Position numbers and translations under genes: made by a program. This document shows, one piece after another, positions 11,483-23,184 of a stretch of 64,000 bases of DNA. The DNA is taken from assembly GCF_000002235.5 (NCBI RefSeq), contig NW_022145606.1, forward strand, positions 20,325,480-20,389,479. The letters run 5' to 3'. How positions within the stretch are numbered: position 1 is the first letter of the stretch; every line of letters begins with the position of its first letter. The stretch comes from Strongylocentrotus purpuratus. Taxonomy: Eukaryota; Echinodermata; Echinoidea; Camarodonta; Strongylocentrotidae. The notes below the pieces were generated by a model, which had not been told where the DNA came from, searched no databases, and saw nothing but the letters and a program-made list of their open reading frames with translations.

Positions 11483-12556
11483 ATGCCGACGCAGGAGATG
11501 GTGGGTTCGCCCATGGGTCGAGAGGAGGAGGCTTTTTGGGCAGTACGAAATGTGTTCCAAGAGCTAGAGCGTGAATCGCGGGGGGACTATGTCGGATACA
11601 TCCGAATGGACCTAACGAATGGGCACACAACAGCATATCCACGTTCGTGCCGGAGGTCTGCACCGCCATCTACAAGGTACATAAGGAGGAGATGTTCAAC
11701 ATGCCCTCCACACAGGACGAGTGCATGGAAAGCCGTCGCCAGCCAGTTTGGAACGCGATGGAACTTTCACCACTGTTATGGGGCGATCGATGGGAAACAT
11801 ATCGCCATCAAGAAGCCCAATAAAAGTGGATCGCTCTATTACAATTATAAGCGCTTCTGTTCTGTGGTGCTCCGGGCCATCGTGGATGCTAACTATTCCT
11901 TCTTGTGGTGCAAGGTGGGGGCAAATGGCTCATCCTCAGACGCACGCGTGTTCAGTCGCCGTGCCATGACCCACAAAGAGAGCGTGATGAACTATCGGAC
12001 CTCTCGGGCCCGTCGGGTTGTGGAGAACTGTTTCGGGATATTGGCTCACAGGTGGCGGTGCCTACTCACCACCCTGCTGTTGGAGCCTGACAGGGTGATT
12101 CGCGTTGTGTTGGGCTGCCTCACCCTTCACAATTGGCTGCGAAAGCGCCAGCCCGGACTACAGGACCTTAATTTGGACCACGAGGATGAGGATGGCAACG
12201 TGGTCCTCGGGGCCTGGAGGGAGGATGTGCAGATGACCGAACCCAACCAGATGGTCGGCCAACGGGCCTCAAGGGAAGGGAAAACCCTGGGAAACTTATC
12301 GAAGGAGACCGGATTGACCGAGAAGAACTCAACCAGGCGCTCCTCCTGTTTCGCCGAGAACGAGCAGTTGGCCTTTTCCTTGTCACACCCTTTTCATGTG
12401 ACCCCTTCTTCGATCCACCAGCAGCACCCTCCTCATGATCAGACGCTTTGGCGTCACCATCTGACTCTTTTTCGCTCCTCCTCCACTCTTCCTCTCTGGC
12501 CTCTCATCTTCCGCGGCACCCTCCTCATGATCAGACGCTTTGGCGTCACCATCTGA
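11483..12556 (+). pseudogene. Degraded Harbinger transposase (DDE_Tnp_4 type)
   Basis: In this 357-codon frame the residues 99-110 (YGAIDGKHIAIK) hold the first catalytic Asp (D103), GSSSDARVF the second (D153), and RRVVENCFGILAHRWR the Glu (E181). HNWLR follows, as in HARBI1-type enzymes. The D153-E181 spacing of 28 residues is shorter than usual, which suggests an internal deletion. The sequence before residue 80 is out of frame: a better match to the family (FVPEVCTAIYKVHKEEMFN) lies in another frame at about 11650-11710. The C-terminus runs into a 92-bp minisatellite. In life it would cut and paste the element together with a Myb-like partner. This copy looks inactive. Confidence 0.8.
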
Positions 12557-12700
12557 CTCTTTTTCGCTCCTCCTCCACTCTTCCTCTCTGGCCTCTCATC
12601 TTCCGCGGCACCCTCCTCATGATCAGACGCTTTGGCGTCACCATCTGACTCTTTTTCGCACCTCCTCCACTCTTCCTCTCTGGCCTCTCATCTTCCGCGG
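12425..12700. repeat. 92-bp minisatellite, three copies, inside the Harbinger element
   Basis: Units begin at 12425, 12517 and 12609 with CACCCTCCTCATGATCAG and are nearly identical. Because 92 is not a multiple of three, each unit is read in a different frame, so the array scrambles any protein that crosses it. Near-identity implies recent expansion or homogenisation. Confidence 0.9.
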
Positions 12701-12794
12701 CCCGTTTCTGTTGGGCCTCTCTGGCCTTCTTATCCGCTGCCTTTTGAGCTGCAGATGCAGCGGACCCCTTATTCTGTGTCTTCTTCGGCGCCAT
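12546..12794 (-). CDS. Small basic open frame in Harbinger element (possible remnant of second ORF)
   Basis: On the minus strand an ATG near 12794 opens a Lys/Arg/Ala-rich peptide starting MAPKKTQNKGSAASAAQKAA and continuing into the 92-bp repeats. PIF/Harbinger elements usually carry a second gene for a Myb/SANT-like protein, often opposite the transposase. No SANT tryptophans are visible here, so this may be only a fragment or chance coding. Confidence is low. Confidence 0.25.
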   Translation of the reverse strand: MAPKKTQNKGSAASAAQKAADKKAREAQQKRAAEDERPERKSGGGAKKSQMVTPKRLIMRRVPRKMRGQRGRVEEERKRVRW

Positions 12795-13529
12795 CTTGGA
12801 GACGAAATGTTGGCACTCTTCCGTCGGCTCGGCTTTTGTATACTGCATAAATCAGTGCGCACAACGTGCGTTGTAAGTGCGGAGCACGTGCTTACTCGGT
12901 ACGGTCCACGTGAGTTCTGCGTGCTCATCAGAAAGTTGAACTGGGGAAGTGGCGAGTAAGCACGGACCACGCGCTTATCACGTGCGCAGCACGCACGTGC
13001 TAAGTGCGCCTTCCGTAGAGCAAGTGATCGTGGGAAACAAATTTAAAAACGCACGGAGTCAGTGCGTTGTGCGCTCGTTGGCAGTACCGGGCACGCACGT
13101 CACGCGCACTGGGGGTGAATCGGTAGCCCGAACGCAGCGAAAGTTCCTCGTGCACTAAAAGTGCTACGGTGTGTCTGCGTGCTCCCAAATCCGTACGGAG
13201 GCGGTACTCACCACGTACCGATACCCAAATTTTGCCCACGTTTTTGCACGTAGACAGCACGCACTTGCAAGCACGGCGGGATGTGACCACCGCATAACAC
13301 GACTGGAGCTAACTCAAACCGGGTTGGCCAAACTCTGTGTATATGGCTCTGAGTAAGTTACGCTGGTCAGTGGAAGATCGTGTTAACTAAATCGTGGCAA
13401 GTTAGTCCTAGTAAGAGCATTTGGACAACTTATGGTGTAAGTGACTTTATTGCTTATACCTAGAATAGAACCGTAATACAAAGTCTTGTGACCGAGATAT
13501 AAATTTTACAAGGACTTTTTCTAACTACA

Positions 13530-14089
13530 GTTGGTTATTTCCATTAAGGGGTTAGAAGAACAGCCCTCCCCCCTAAAACGATTCAATGGATTTGGATCAC
13601 AAGGAATGTCAATGCATTTGTTTATAGTCATGATAATTTTGTTCACAAATAGAGCAACGGAGCACATCTTTTGTCAACGCTCCTTCATTGTGTGTTTTGG
13701 GGACAATTACTCTGTGTTTCTACTTGTCATATGCATGCACTCTATGCATGCATGAGTGAAAATGCCAAAGAATTTGTGTGCAAATTTGGGCCAGGTGAGC
13801 AACAGTTTGACGTTGGATGACATACACCTAGGCTGCGTCTCACGAAACCGTCATAAGTACAAGTTGAGCGACATCCCTTTGAAATGCGTGTATTAAGTTT
13901 AACACGCATTTCAATGGGATGTCGCTCAACTTGTACTTATGACGGTTTCGTGAGAAGCAGTCCTAGAAGCCATCTTGATTTGCACTTAATACAACTTATA
14001 CGATGAATACAGGTTGGAGGAATTATGTATCAGCTTTCTTTTTGACTTCATATTACGAAGGTTAAAATCACAACATACTGGTATTTAAA
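13530..14089 (+). promoter_or_regulatory. First-exon-like conserved block with donor, upstream of gene 2
   Basis: Paralogous to the block at 43565-44292 and ending in AAA|GTGAGC (GT at 14090-14091), 1.8 kb before the gene 2 acceptor (AG at 15900-15901). It shares the 'GAGCAACGGAGCACATC' segment (about 13650) and the 'GCCATCTTGATTTGCAC' segment (about 13970). It is interrupted by a 133-bp hairpin MITE. Proposed as 5' UTR exon and promoter of gene 2, which is itself a pseudogene. Confidence 0.45.
13831..13963. mobile_element. Hairpin MITE, 133 bp, inserted at TA
   Basis: Arms of about 55 bp, near-perfect reverse complements (ends GGCTGCGTCTCACGAAACC and its complement with small differences), surround a short central segment. 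TA flanks both sides (13829-13830 and 13964-13965). The other units carry an uninterrupted version of the site ('CATACAACTAGACGCC' type at 25625, 44128 and 58072), so the insertion post-dates the unit duplications. TA duplication suggests a Tc1/mariner-type source. Confidence 0.75.
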
Positions 14090-15339
14090 GTGAGCGGTAA
14101 ATTTGATGTATATCATACTTGCTTTGAACAAGGTTGGTTTCATACAAGGAATGGGATGAAAAATATATAAAATTGTAATAATGCAATACAAAGAGAAACA
14201 TGTGTATGCATGTGAGATGGGGGTATGCTTGTCTTATTTGGAAGTAGAAAGATGAGAATCCACTCATAAGAAAGCTTTCAGAAATATAATTTCCTACAAC
14301 ATGAGAAGAAATGTTAATAATATCTCACACTGTATGTCTATTTGTCTTTTTTCTTTTTCTCTCACTGCCCGAATTGCGTCATTATTTGGTTGGCATGACA
14401 CACGAATATAACCTTATTTATTGTATTTCTATATCGAAATGAAATGTATGCCACAACAACATTTTCTTTCTGTACCACTCGTGGATTTACTTATCGAAAA
14501 ATTAATAAATCATATCGATTCCTGGCAAGGAGATGACTGAAGACAATGTTCTGCTCGATTGCTCGCAATATTTGGGACCCGAGCAATATCTTTTCAGACG
14601 AGAGACCCTATTTACAATGGACAATAGATCAAAACGCATGTACCTTATTAGCTAACTTACCACATAAATGAAAACAATATTTACTTTGAAGATAAAATTA
14701 ATCTCATGGGATAAGACTAGATGTGTTTCCATAAATACAATTATAGTTGTTGATAACGAAGAATGAGAAGTGGTTTAAACATCACATTACTTAAGTGCCG
14801 CGACTTGTTTTCTATGATTGTTTTATTCTCATATATTCCCTCAACGTTAGACAACAGAATACTTCCCTGCGAGTATCACAATTAACAAAACTCTTTATGG
14901 TTATATTGACGGAATGGTTGCAATATGTTTTAATGTAACACTATGGTATGATGTATTGGAGTATGAGGTTAAACGCTAACTATAAAATGCGTCGTAACAT
15001 TGGTTTAAAAACACAAAGTAAGGTTTTTGATTTGATAACACCCTTTTCTTGTATTTATAACGCGGTGCATACATTGCCCTTATATTATGCTTCAGCCACT
15101 TTATAATATCACTTTTAAAGAACACTGCCGTTAAAGTGCGCGTACGATCCTAAACCTATGTAAAGAACAAGATAAACATGTCAATTTTGCTTTCAATCAT
15201 TAATTCTGCAATTGAAATAATTTATACAAATCATATTACTAAATTGTGAATTCCATTTTATCTTATCACTAGAAAGCCTTTCAAATGTACAAATGTTTTG
15301 GGCAATGCATGTATAGGTCACGACTCCCTTAATACTGAC

Positions 15340-15379
<40 letters not shown>

Positions 15380-15901
15380 ATTTATTTGTTATTTGCTCTC
15401 AGTGCATTATTTTGTTTCAATATAATACATTATATGTTGATCTTGCAGATGCGCATCAGCAATATTCATGACAATACAAGTGTTTGATTATACAAATGCC
15501 AAAACAGTAAAATGACCTTTGTATATCCATTTCAAAGCAACTTCACTGAAGAAAGTACATTGGCATTTATTAATCATTCTTTGTTTTATGTGCATAAGGA
15601 CATATTATTTAATAATGGAAGTCATTTTACTAAACATATTTTATTCTCTTCTTTTCACTCTGTCTTTTCCTTCCTCCTTATTCTTCAATCCCCTCTTTCA
15701 ATCTCTTCCCTTTTCCCTTTGTCCTCGTCCTCTTTCTCTCCCTCCGTGGCTCCCCCATCCCTCCTGACGTTCCCTCATTCTTTCTCCCTTCCTTTTCTCT
15801 CTGTCTATCCCTTCCCCGCTCATCCAACCCATAACTGCCCCCATCCCCCCCTCTCTCTCTCTCTCTCTCTATTTCTCTCATCAGAATTGTTCTGGATACA
15901 G
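14090..15901 (+). other. Putative 5' UTR intron of gene 2
   Basis: AT-rich, no ORF of note. It contains a (TA)n tract at 15343-15376 and then a segment (about 15510-15650) conserved before every gene copy, followed by the CT-rich acceptor tract (15655-15890). It ends in ATACAG (AG at 15900-15901). Confidence 0.5.
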
Positions 15902-15953
15902 GTCAATACTCTGATCAGGATGGCGGCGAACTTCAGCTCTGCAGGAAGGTTCT

Positions 15954-16302
15954 AGGACAATTACCCCCTGGGCAATCACCCCCCGGAAAGTTACCCCCCG
16001 GAAAACTACCCCCCAAGGACAATTACCCCCCGGAGAATTACCCCCCGGAGAATTACCCCCCGAGGACAATAACCCCCTAAGGACAATTACCCCCCGAAAA
16101 TTACCCCCCGGAGAATTACCCCCCGAGGACAATTACCCCCCAAGGACAATTACCCCCCGGAAAATTACCCCCCGGAGAATTACCCCCCGAGGACAATTAC
16201 CCCCCAAGGACAATTACCCCCCGGAAATTACCCCCGGAGAATTACCCCCCGAGGACAACTACCCCCGAGGACAATTACCCCCCCCCCCCCCCCCCCCGGG
16301 GA
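15954..16302. repeat. Left arm of fold-back element: tandem 15-bp C-rich units
   Basis: About twenty imperfect units of the form (G)GA(C)AATTACCCCCCG, ending in a C homopolymer (about 16278-16298). The translation is a repetitive Pro/Gly/Asn/Tyr peptide and not a gene. Confidence 0.9.
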
Positions 16303-17928
16303 CAATCAGGATTCAATAGCAAAAGACGATCTGTCACGTTGAGAGATGCTGTGAAGGCTACGAGCCCATAAAATCCCGTGCATGAACCCACATTCGTTCA
16401 AATACTTGCGCGTGATCTTCCTCATTACTACACATTTTTCTTTAACTATAATCTATGCAACAACACCGTGGTTGCTGTTTTCTACGAAGGATTTCTCTTG
16501 TGCAGCGTTATTTCAACTTTTTGTTCGACACGATGCCCTCTTAAGAAATGAAAAGTTTCGCCCAATCTTAAATTCTTCACAAACTATTTATTTTGCATCA
16601 CTCTGGCACTCGTCAAGTGCTATGTACACACGTATGGGCACATTTGTTTCTTGATTTAGTGAACGAGCAAGAAAAACAAGGACAAGACATTTTCAAAATG
16701 GTAAAACATAATGTTGTAATCAACACACTAGCACAGATTTAAGGTATGCGGGCGCCTCACCGCCGAATGTACACGAATATAAAGTGAAATATTCGGTCAT
16801 GACCTTGATACACGAATATGAGGATATTCGGGCCTCTCGTTGCCTTGATTCATCATGTTTATAATTGTGATGAGTGTGGTAACAATGTGATGTCGAAATA
16901 AAAGATATATATTCGCAAAATATTGTCAGTGAGCAAGGAAGAAAGACATTTTATTATTTGTTTACATTTTATCTTTTAATGACAATAAATACTCTACCCG
17001 TTTCTGATATTTGTTTTTCACAAAATCAACGTTTGCCAAAAAAAATTGTCATGTAACTAACATTCTCTTGCGGCACCCCAGTTGAAAAAACGCTGCTCTG
17101 GAATTACAAAATCATTGAGATGAATGTACCCAAGTGCGGATACTTATTTTCTTTTAATATGGCACCGTACATACCATATATTTAACTTGAAGGCAATTTT
17201 TATTTCAAAATAAATTACAGTACAAGAAAACACATTTTAGTTCACCATGACAACAGAAATATATATATATATATATTACATTACATTTATAAACATGAAG
17301 AGAACCTTAATTTTGGAATAGATCATGGATGAGGGCCCATTATACATACAAAGACAAATATACGATCAGCTGATTAGAAAAGTTACAGAGGATGCATAAA
17401 TAATGATATCTTACATCCTAATTTCTTTGTTGGGCCATTTTTGGGGAGACTAGCTGTATTAACGCGTACTCATCTGCGCGCAATGTATTGTTAAATTTCT
17501 AAGAAATGTAAATTCCGTACTTTGATTTGATACATGCGTCTTCTGGCAATTGAATTCGATTTTATACATGCGTCTTCTGGCAATTGAATTTGATTCAATA
17601 CACGTGGCATATTAAGTCAAACTTCACAAAGGTGGAATGGATACAGAGCGAGAGGGGTGGGTGAAATCTCCTCCTAGGAGGATACATGTACGTCAAGCAA
17701 AAAGATTTGGCAGATGGGTACGAGGGCTTTGAATGTGAGCTACGAATATAAATATAATTTATACACAACCCCTGTACGAAACAAATCTATTCCGTCATAA
17801 ATAACTAAGAAAATGAAAGTTCATGACATTTTCTCTAAATAGCAATTTGAAGAGGAGCTCGCATTATACGTCACAGTGTTACAAATTCCCTGGGTGTGAT
17901 TGTCCTCGGGCCGCGGTAATGGTGTTTC
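16303..17928. other. Interior of fold-back element
   Basis: Unique AT-rich sequence without a recognisable protein. It includes a direct duplication of about 45 bp ('ACATGCGTCTTCTGGCAATT' twice, near 17532 and 17567), a short TA run (17262-17277), and a 90-codon open frame at 16382-16654 with no motif I recognise, probably chance. Confidence 0.6.
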
Positions 17929-18290
17929 GAGGGAGGGGGGGGGGGGTAATTGTCCTCGGGGGGTAGTTGTCCTCGGGTGGTTATTGTCCTCGGGGGTAGT
18001 TGTCCTCGGGGGTAATTGTCCTCGGGGGTAATTGTCCTCGGGGGTAGTTGTCCTCGGGGGGTAATTCTCCGGGGGGTAATTTTCCGGGGGGTAATTGTCC
18101 TTGGGGGGTAATTGTCCTCGGGGGGTAATTCTCCGGGGGGTAATTTTCCGGGGGGTAATTGTCCTTGGGGGGTAATTGTCCTCGGGGGGTAATTCTCCGG
18201 GGGGTAAATTTCCAGGGGGTAATTGTCCTTGGGGGGTAGTTTTCCGGGGGGTAATTTTCCGGGGGGTGATTGCCCAGGGGGTAATTGTCC
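17929..18290. repeat. Right arm of fold-back element: tandem 15-bp G-rich units
   Basis: Reverse complement of the left arm (GGGGGGTAATTGTCCT-type units). The unit order at the outer end mirrors the left arm closely, so the arms can pair as a hairpin. A proline-rich 205-codon minus-strand open frame across it is a repeat artefact. Confidence 0.9.
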
Positions 18291-19604
18291 TGATACGCTG
18301 CAGGAAACACCTGTGAAGGAGAGAACTGTGAGGTCATCACAGATGTGACGTACTACGTGAAGGAGAAGAAGACGCTCTGCGATGGCTGCGCCTCCAAAGA
18401 GGGATGCATCGGAAAAGCAAGAAAGGGTGGGTTGAATCTTTATTGTGAGGAGCATGATGAAGAAATGAAACTGTATTGTACAACGCATGGTGTAGCACTG
18501 TGTTATTCATGCGCACTTATAGATCATCAGCAGCCTTGCGTGCAACAAGGTTTAGACCGCGCCATCATGGAAAGTAAAGCGAGCCTAATCACTCTAAAAG
18601 AACAGGCAAAGGATAAATTGAAGCTGTGTCGAGCTTTTGGAGATCAGATTCATAAGTGTAGAAAAGACACCGACATCCATCTACAAGCTTTGAAAGATGA
18701 AGTAGATTCGGTAATCAATGAGGCGATCCAAACAGAAAAAGACAAAGAGAAGGAGGATGCTGCAAAAATCAATCAATGTCAAAGATAAAGTCACACGCCC
18801 GTACATTTTAGGATGCATAGATGAATGCAATTTGATCATGGGAGATATGACTATTGAGCAAACATACATATTAAATCTGAACACTAAGCGCACTGGGAAA
18901 GTGCTATAAACCGGTAGTGATACATCACGTGTTATCTCTAGTGCATTGCTGAATGATGACAAGGTAGTATTGGGTAAACACAGCATCGGTTGTACGGGGG
19001 TCAGTTTGACTGGAATCATCAGTGTGTATGACAGACAGTGGAAGCACATCAATGACTTCACAATACCAAGTAACGGAACGGATGGTACTTGCATGGTAAA
19101 CGTAGCTGTTGACCAGGATGGGATGATCGTCGCTGTCGAGGTGTTACAGTCTAAGATATACGTCATCAACCCAGCTGATGGTAAGATCATGAATACCATC
19201 ACATGTACACAAAATATAAAGATGCTTGATGTACTATCATCAGGTCACATCATCGCTAATGCTGATTCAACTGATTATAGTGTGTTCATTATCGACAGAC
19301 AGGGTGCTCAAAGGGAAATCCCCCACAGTGATGTTGTTCTGAATGCCTGCATCGATCCTATGACAGACGACCTCTACGTCGTGACATCAGATGATGAGTA
19401 CAAGACGTGTGTGATTGATCAGGTGATGAGTGGGAGTGATATGAAGATGAGAAGAGTAGCATCATTCCCTCTATCAACAGAAATGGAATCACTGGATGAT
19501 TGGAGCTGTCACTTTCTATTTTATCGGGTGTTGGTAACGTCATCTGGGAAAATGATTGCGATGGAAACAACATTCTCGTATTCAAAAATAGATTTACCCT
19601 CTAA

Positions 19605-20150
19605 ATCAAATCTGATTTCCATGTCCATGTTCACAACATGTATTTACATAAATACATGATATGGCTTTCATCACTAGCATCCAGATAATTACATGTAGGC
19701 CTCAATACGTGTGTTATTACTTGTACCTAGATTAGCCATCATTACATGATAATATACAGGATACAAAATTGTTACATGAATAAGTGAATTGTTGTAGTAT
19801 TGTTTTTATTTCAAAGAAAAGTATAGCAATACTTGAATTTGAATAATATAATGCAAAAAGTAATAGAAAATACAAAAATGCAATAATCGAAATCATAGTG
19901 ACTTTAGAAGAAAATCTACCAATGTTATTGATAAACTATAACAACGCCATACGATGCAGAGTTTCCTTATCTGTCAAAAGACTAATCATATGGGTTAAAG
20001 TCATAATATATGTAAATGTTTGCATTATACCAAGATTAGAGAAGATTAAAAATTGGAAATATTAATTTTCCTCCTCTGTTTCATGTTGTTCTAGGTCATT
20101 GTATTCTGCTAAAAGCAGTCCCCACACGATAGCCCTCTTTACGTATTTCT
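19605..20150 (+). other. Conserved 3' flank of gene 2
   Basis: Matches the sequence after gene 1 (2082-2525), here without a LINE. It provides an empty-site version ('TTTTTATTTCAAAGAAAAGT', about 19803) for the LINE inserted after gene 3. Confidence 0.55.
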
Positions 20151-21354
20151 CCATCACTCTATTATGCAAAATTATGCATGGCTAATATGTTCAGAATGTG
20201 TAAACATACGAATAGCTGCATACTAGACATAATTTGTAAGATCGTTGATTTTAAAATTTGTCTATGAGACTCTCCATTATGTATATTTGGTTTAATAAAA
20301 ACGATGCTAAAATAATGAACTAAGTTGCATAGTAGTTTCATCTAACAGGCTCGCAACATTTACATACCTGCATAATATTGGTTTTCTGCAACTTTCGTTT
20401 TTTTTTTTTTTTGCTATGACATAATTATGTTCATGTATTTATTTACGAAGTACATTTACTGGAATGACTAATACAACAACTACATAAGTTGCAAAGTCTC
20501 GTTATCTATTAACAAGTATTCACATTAAAACTATGCACATTATATATACATAGCAGCATAATACCCAGTATTTGTAAGATTCGACAATTTCGATTTCATA
20601 ATCTTGCTTATTATGAAACATTCAAACCTTTGATATGTAATTTGTTGCCAAGACTAATGCTATGACACTTATATAGCCTGTTATGTTTCACTCAATTATC
20701 GAGTAATAATGTAAATATGTTTTGAAATTATGAGAGTAAAGACCTAGCTTGAGGATAAGAAAGAAAGAAATGAAACTATTCAAATAAGTTGCAGCCTTAT
20801 TATCGAACACACTCACAGCAGCAAAATAGCTGTATAATATAAATTATTTATTTAAAGATTAAATTTGTTGATTTTCATTTTGCTTTGAGACATGTTGATA
20901 TATTTCATATATAAAAGTGTATTTTATGAAATGAATAATTTAACAACTAAATAGGGCAAACTCCCCTTACATTTCAGGTATTGACGTTGCAAGTATGCTC
21001 ATGATAATTATGTTGATAGCAGAAATACCCAGTATTTGTAACATTAAAAACTGTTGAATTGATTATTATTATTATATGAGATATATTAATCGTTGATATT
21101 TTGTTTGATAGAACAATTACTGCGTTATACTGAGAATACGTATTATTCCATTTGTTGATTTTTCATTTGGCTATATGACATGTTGATTTATATGTATTCA
21201 ACCAGTATATTGGATAAAACAATAATATCTCCAAGCGGTATAGTCCTCCTCAGAACTTTATGCTAAGAAAGATAACAAACAGTCATTTTCAGGACTACAC
21301 TCCCCCAAGAAAGATTACCGAGTCAGAGTCCCTTTTTCAGGACTCCTCAACACA

Positions 21355-21390
<36 letters not shown>

Positions 21391-22160
21391 TGGTGCACCC
21401 GCAAACCTACTGTATAAAACAATAACAATGTTGTATATTATTCTTTTCTAGCTTGGTAGCAGAGATGCTAACAATGAAGTTGCTCAGTGTTATTATCCAC
21501 CACTCTCACAACCTTTAGCTGCATTATACTTAGTATTTGTAACATTTAATTTGTCATTTTTTTCGTTTTGGTATGTGACATGATGATATGTTTATATGCA
21601 ACAAATATCTAATGAATTATGATTAAGTAGGTTAAACATTCATTATGTTTTACATGTTCATGATATGTATATAGCTATATAATACTCAGCATTTGTCAGA
21701 TTCAACACTGCTGACGTCATAATGATGCTAGCGGGAAATATCTATCTTTGATATATAGTTTGATAGAACAGATAGTAGAAAGATATTATACATTGAAGCT
21801 GCACAGTTTGTCAGCGCTCACAATCACCACATGTAGATTATACTGATTACTTGTAACGTTTAACTGGTTGATTTGTATTTGGCTATGGGTCATGTTCATA
21901 CATGCATGAAAAACAATGATGTACGAATGAAACAAGTTTATTCATTTCATCAAAATAAACAATGTCGAAAGGTCATGAGGATGATGATGCTGATGATTGC
22001 TTACAATGTATTGAAAAGTGAGGCTATGTAACCCACAGCTATGTTACAAGTAGGGTCATGAAATGTAAATAATTCACAGTATTTGTGAGATTATACTTAG
22101 TTGATTGTTAATTATTATATGAGATATGTTAATCTTTGTTGTGTAGGTTGATGGTAGAGA
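20150..22160. repeat. Diverged satellite-like tandem array (unit 2)
   Basis: Same degenerate monomer as at 4790-6440: TAGCTGCATA(C/A)TA and 'AGTATTTGTAAGATT' words near 20214, 20375, 20565, 20828, 21010, 21520, 21676 and 22060. It is interrupted by a CT/CA microsatellite at 21352-21390. Confidence 0.55.
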
Positions 22161-22289
22161 TGATTTAAATATAAAATAAGGTGTAGTTGTTGTTTCTTTC
22201 CATCTCACTCACATTATTCAGATCACTGCATTATATGGTATCACAGTCCACACACTACTACTCGATCGCAATCACTTATCTACTTTGCC

Positions 22290-22840
22290 AGTTGGAATGT
22301 TATTTTTGCATTTATGTGCTGGGGGGATTCTATTCTATTCTATTCTATGGAATGTACAATGTAGTTTGTATTTTTGCATGAGTTTATCTCTCGTTTAATG
22401 GTTATTATTGGCGTGTGGAAGAAAAAAATGAAATGCTATACAATGAAATAAATTAACAGTTTTGTTATCTATCAGGAGACCATTGATATTACACAGTCAT
22501 GGAAATAGATGTAGCATAGGGTATCAAAATATGACGTCATACTGGTTAAGTTGTCAATGTAACTGGTTCCAAGCGAGTGTGTGCCTAACAATGGTGTGGT
22601 GAACATACCAGTTCCAACCACTGAATTTGGCCTGTACCAGACGGCTGTTTGAATGATTTCACGGTAAACCCCAAACGCAGGCTCTGTTGTTATGAACTAG
22701 TCCTGGACGACGAGCGAATATGACGTTAGCACTTTGGGACTCTATACTGAGAATTATTTTTATCAATGGAAATCCATAGACAATTTGCTAAAAGATCATT
22801 ATGAAAATGCACTCTCAATCTTGACCCAGAATGCAGTAAA
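22290..22840. promoter_or_regulatory. Conserved noncoding block with consensus CRE palindrome (unit 2)
   Basis: Contains TATGACGTCATAC at about 22527, an exact TGACGTCA core (CREB/ATF). The flanks (TAGCATAG before, 'TGGTGTGGTGA' after) are shared with the other units. Followed by AT-rich spacer to 23180 with no gene. Confidence 0.4.
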
Positions 22841-23184
22841 CCGATATTTTCTTTAACAAATAATTTTGTGAACAGAAAAACAACACTGTTCACATATTTA
22901 CATTGCAACCTCATTTTGGGGATATTGGACAAAATAATAATCAGTGTGTCATTACCAAAATAAAAAAGAAAACCCAACATTAGCAGATGTATTTATGTCT
23001 TGTGTTTTAAGTCATGTAATTTACCATTGGTTATTATAATCTTTGTATATGAAAAACGAAATGGATTTATGCTTAAAACATGTCTTCAAAATCTAAATGG
23101 TTCTCATTGTGAGTTTCATCATAAATTTCGAAATCAGTCAATTGGCATTTACAATAAAAACGGGAAGGACTTGACGAACAACAG

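Larger units (their letters stand above)
10914..13288 (+). mobile_element. PIF/Harbinger DNA transposon copy, about 2.4 kb
   Basis: The ends match as inverted repeats: GGTCACATCCCACCGTGC at 10914 and its complement with one difference at 13271-13288. Long GC-rich subterminal zones on both sides (about 10930-11290 and 12850-13280) are packed with ACGTGCTTAC/GTACG-type words in both orientations, probably transposase binding repeats. Inside is a degraded Harbinger transposase and a small basic open frame on the opposite strand. I could not identify a 3-bp target duplication. Its GC content and CpG richness contrast sharply with the AT-rich host spacer. Confidence 0.8.
15948..18298. mobile_element. 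Fold-back (TU-like) transposon, 2351 bp, in gene 2 coding exon
   Basis: It is flanked by the 8-bp duplication TGCAGGAA (15940-15947 and 18299-18306), present once in the intact paralogues. The left and right arms are inverted repeats made of tandem 15- to 17-bp units (GAATTACCCCCCGGA, AGGACAATTACCCCCC). The outermost arm sequences agree over about 35 bp ('AGGACAATTACCCCCTGGGC' inward on both sides). Sea urchin TU elements are known for long inverted repeats with an outer domain of 15-bp tandem units and 8-bp duplications, so that family is the best match. I see no transposase in the 1.6-kb interior, so it is probably non-autonomous. Confidence 0.85.
15920..19604 (+). pseudogene. B-box/coiled-coil gene 2, disrupted by a fold-back element and deleted inside
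   Basis: The frame opens at 15920 (MAANFSSAG) and is cut after nine codons by the element at 15948-18298. It continues at 18299 through both Cys/His clusters with all B-box2 ligands kept. At about 18770 roughly 484 bp, relative to gene 1, are missing: the coiled coil is joined to the propeller region at an ATCAA microhomology, which shifts the frame. A TAA lies at 18907-18909. Near 19556 four bases are missing compared with gene 1, removing the normal C-terminus. Residues in the N-terminus are gene 1-type (CDGCASKEGC, CYSCALIDHQQPC). It is a plain host pseudogene, though a short B-box peptide could still be made. Confidence 0.9.

Noticed and set aside
16382-16654. 90-codon open frame inside the fold-back element as a transposase
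   Set aside because: No catalytic motif, too short, and composition not distinct from the surrounding sequence.
17871-18488. 205-codon proline-rich minus-strand open frame
   Set aside because: It is the tandem 15-bp arm of the fold-back element read in one frame, continuing antisense into gene 2.
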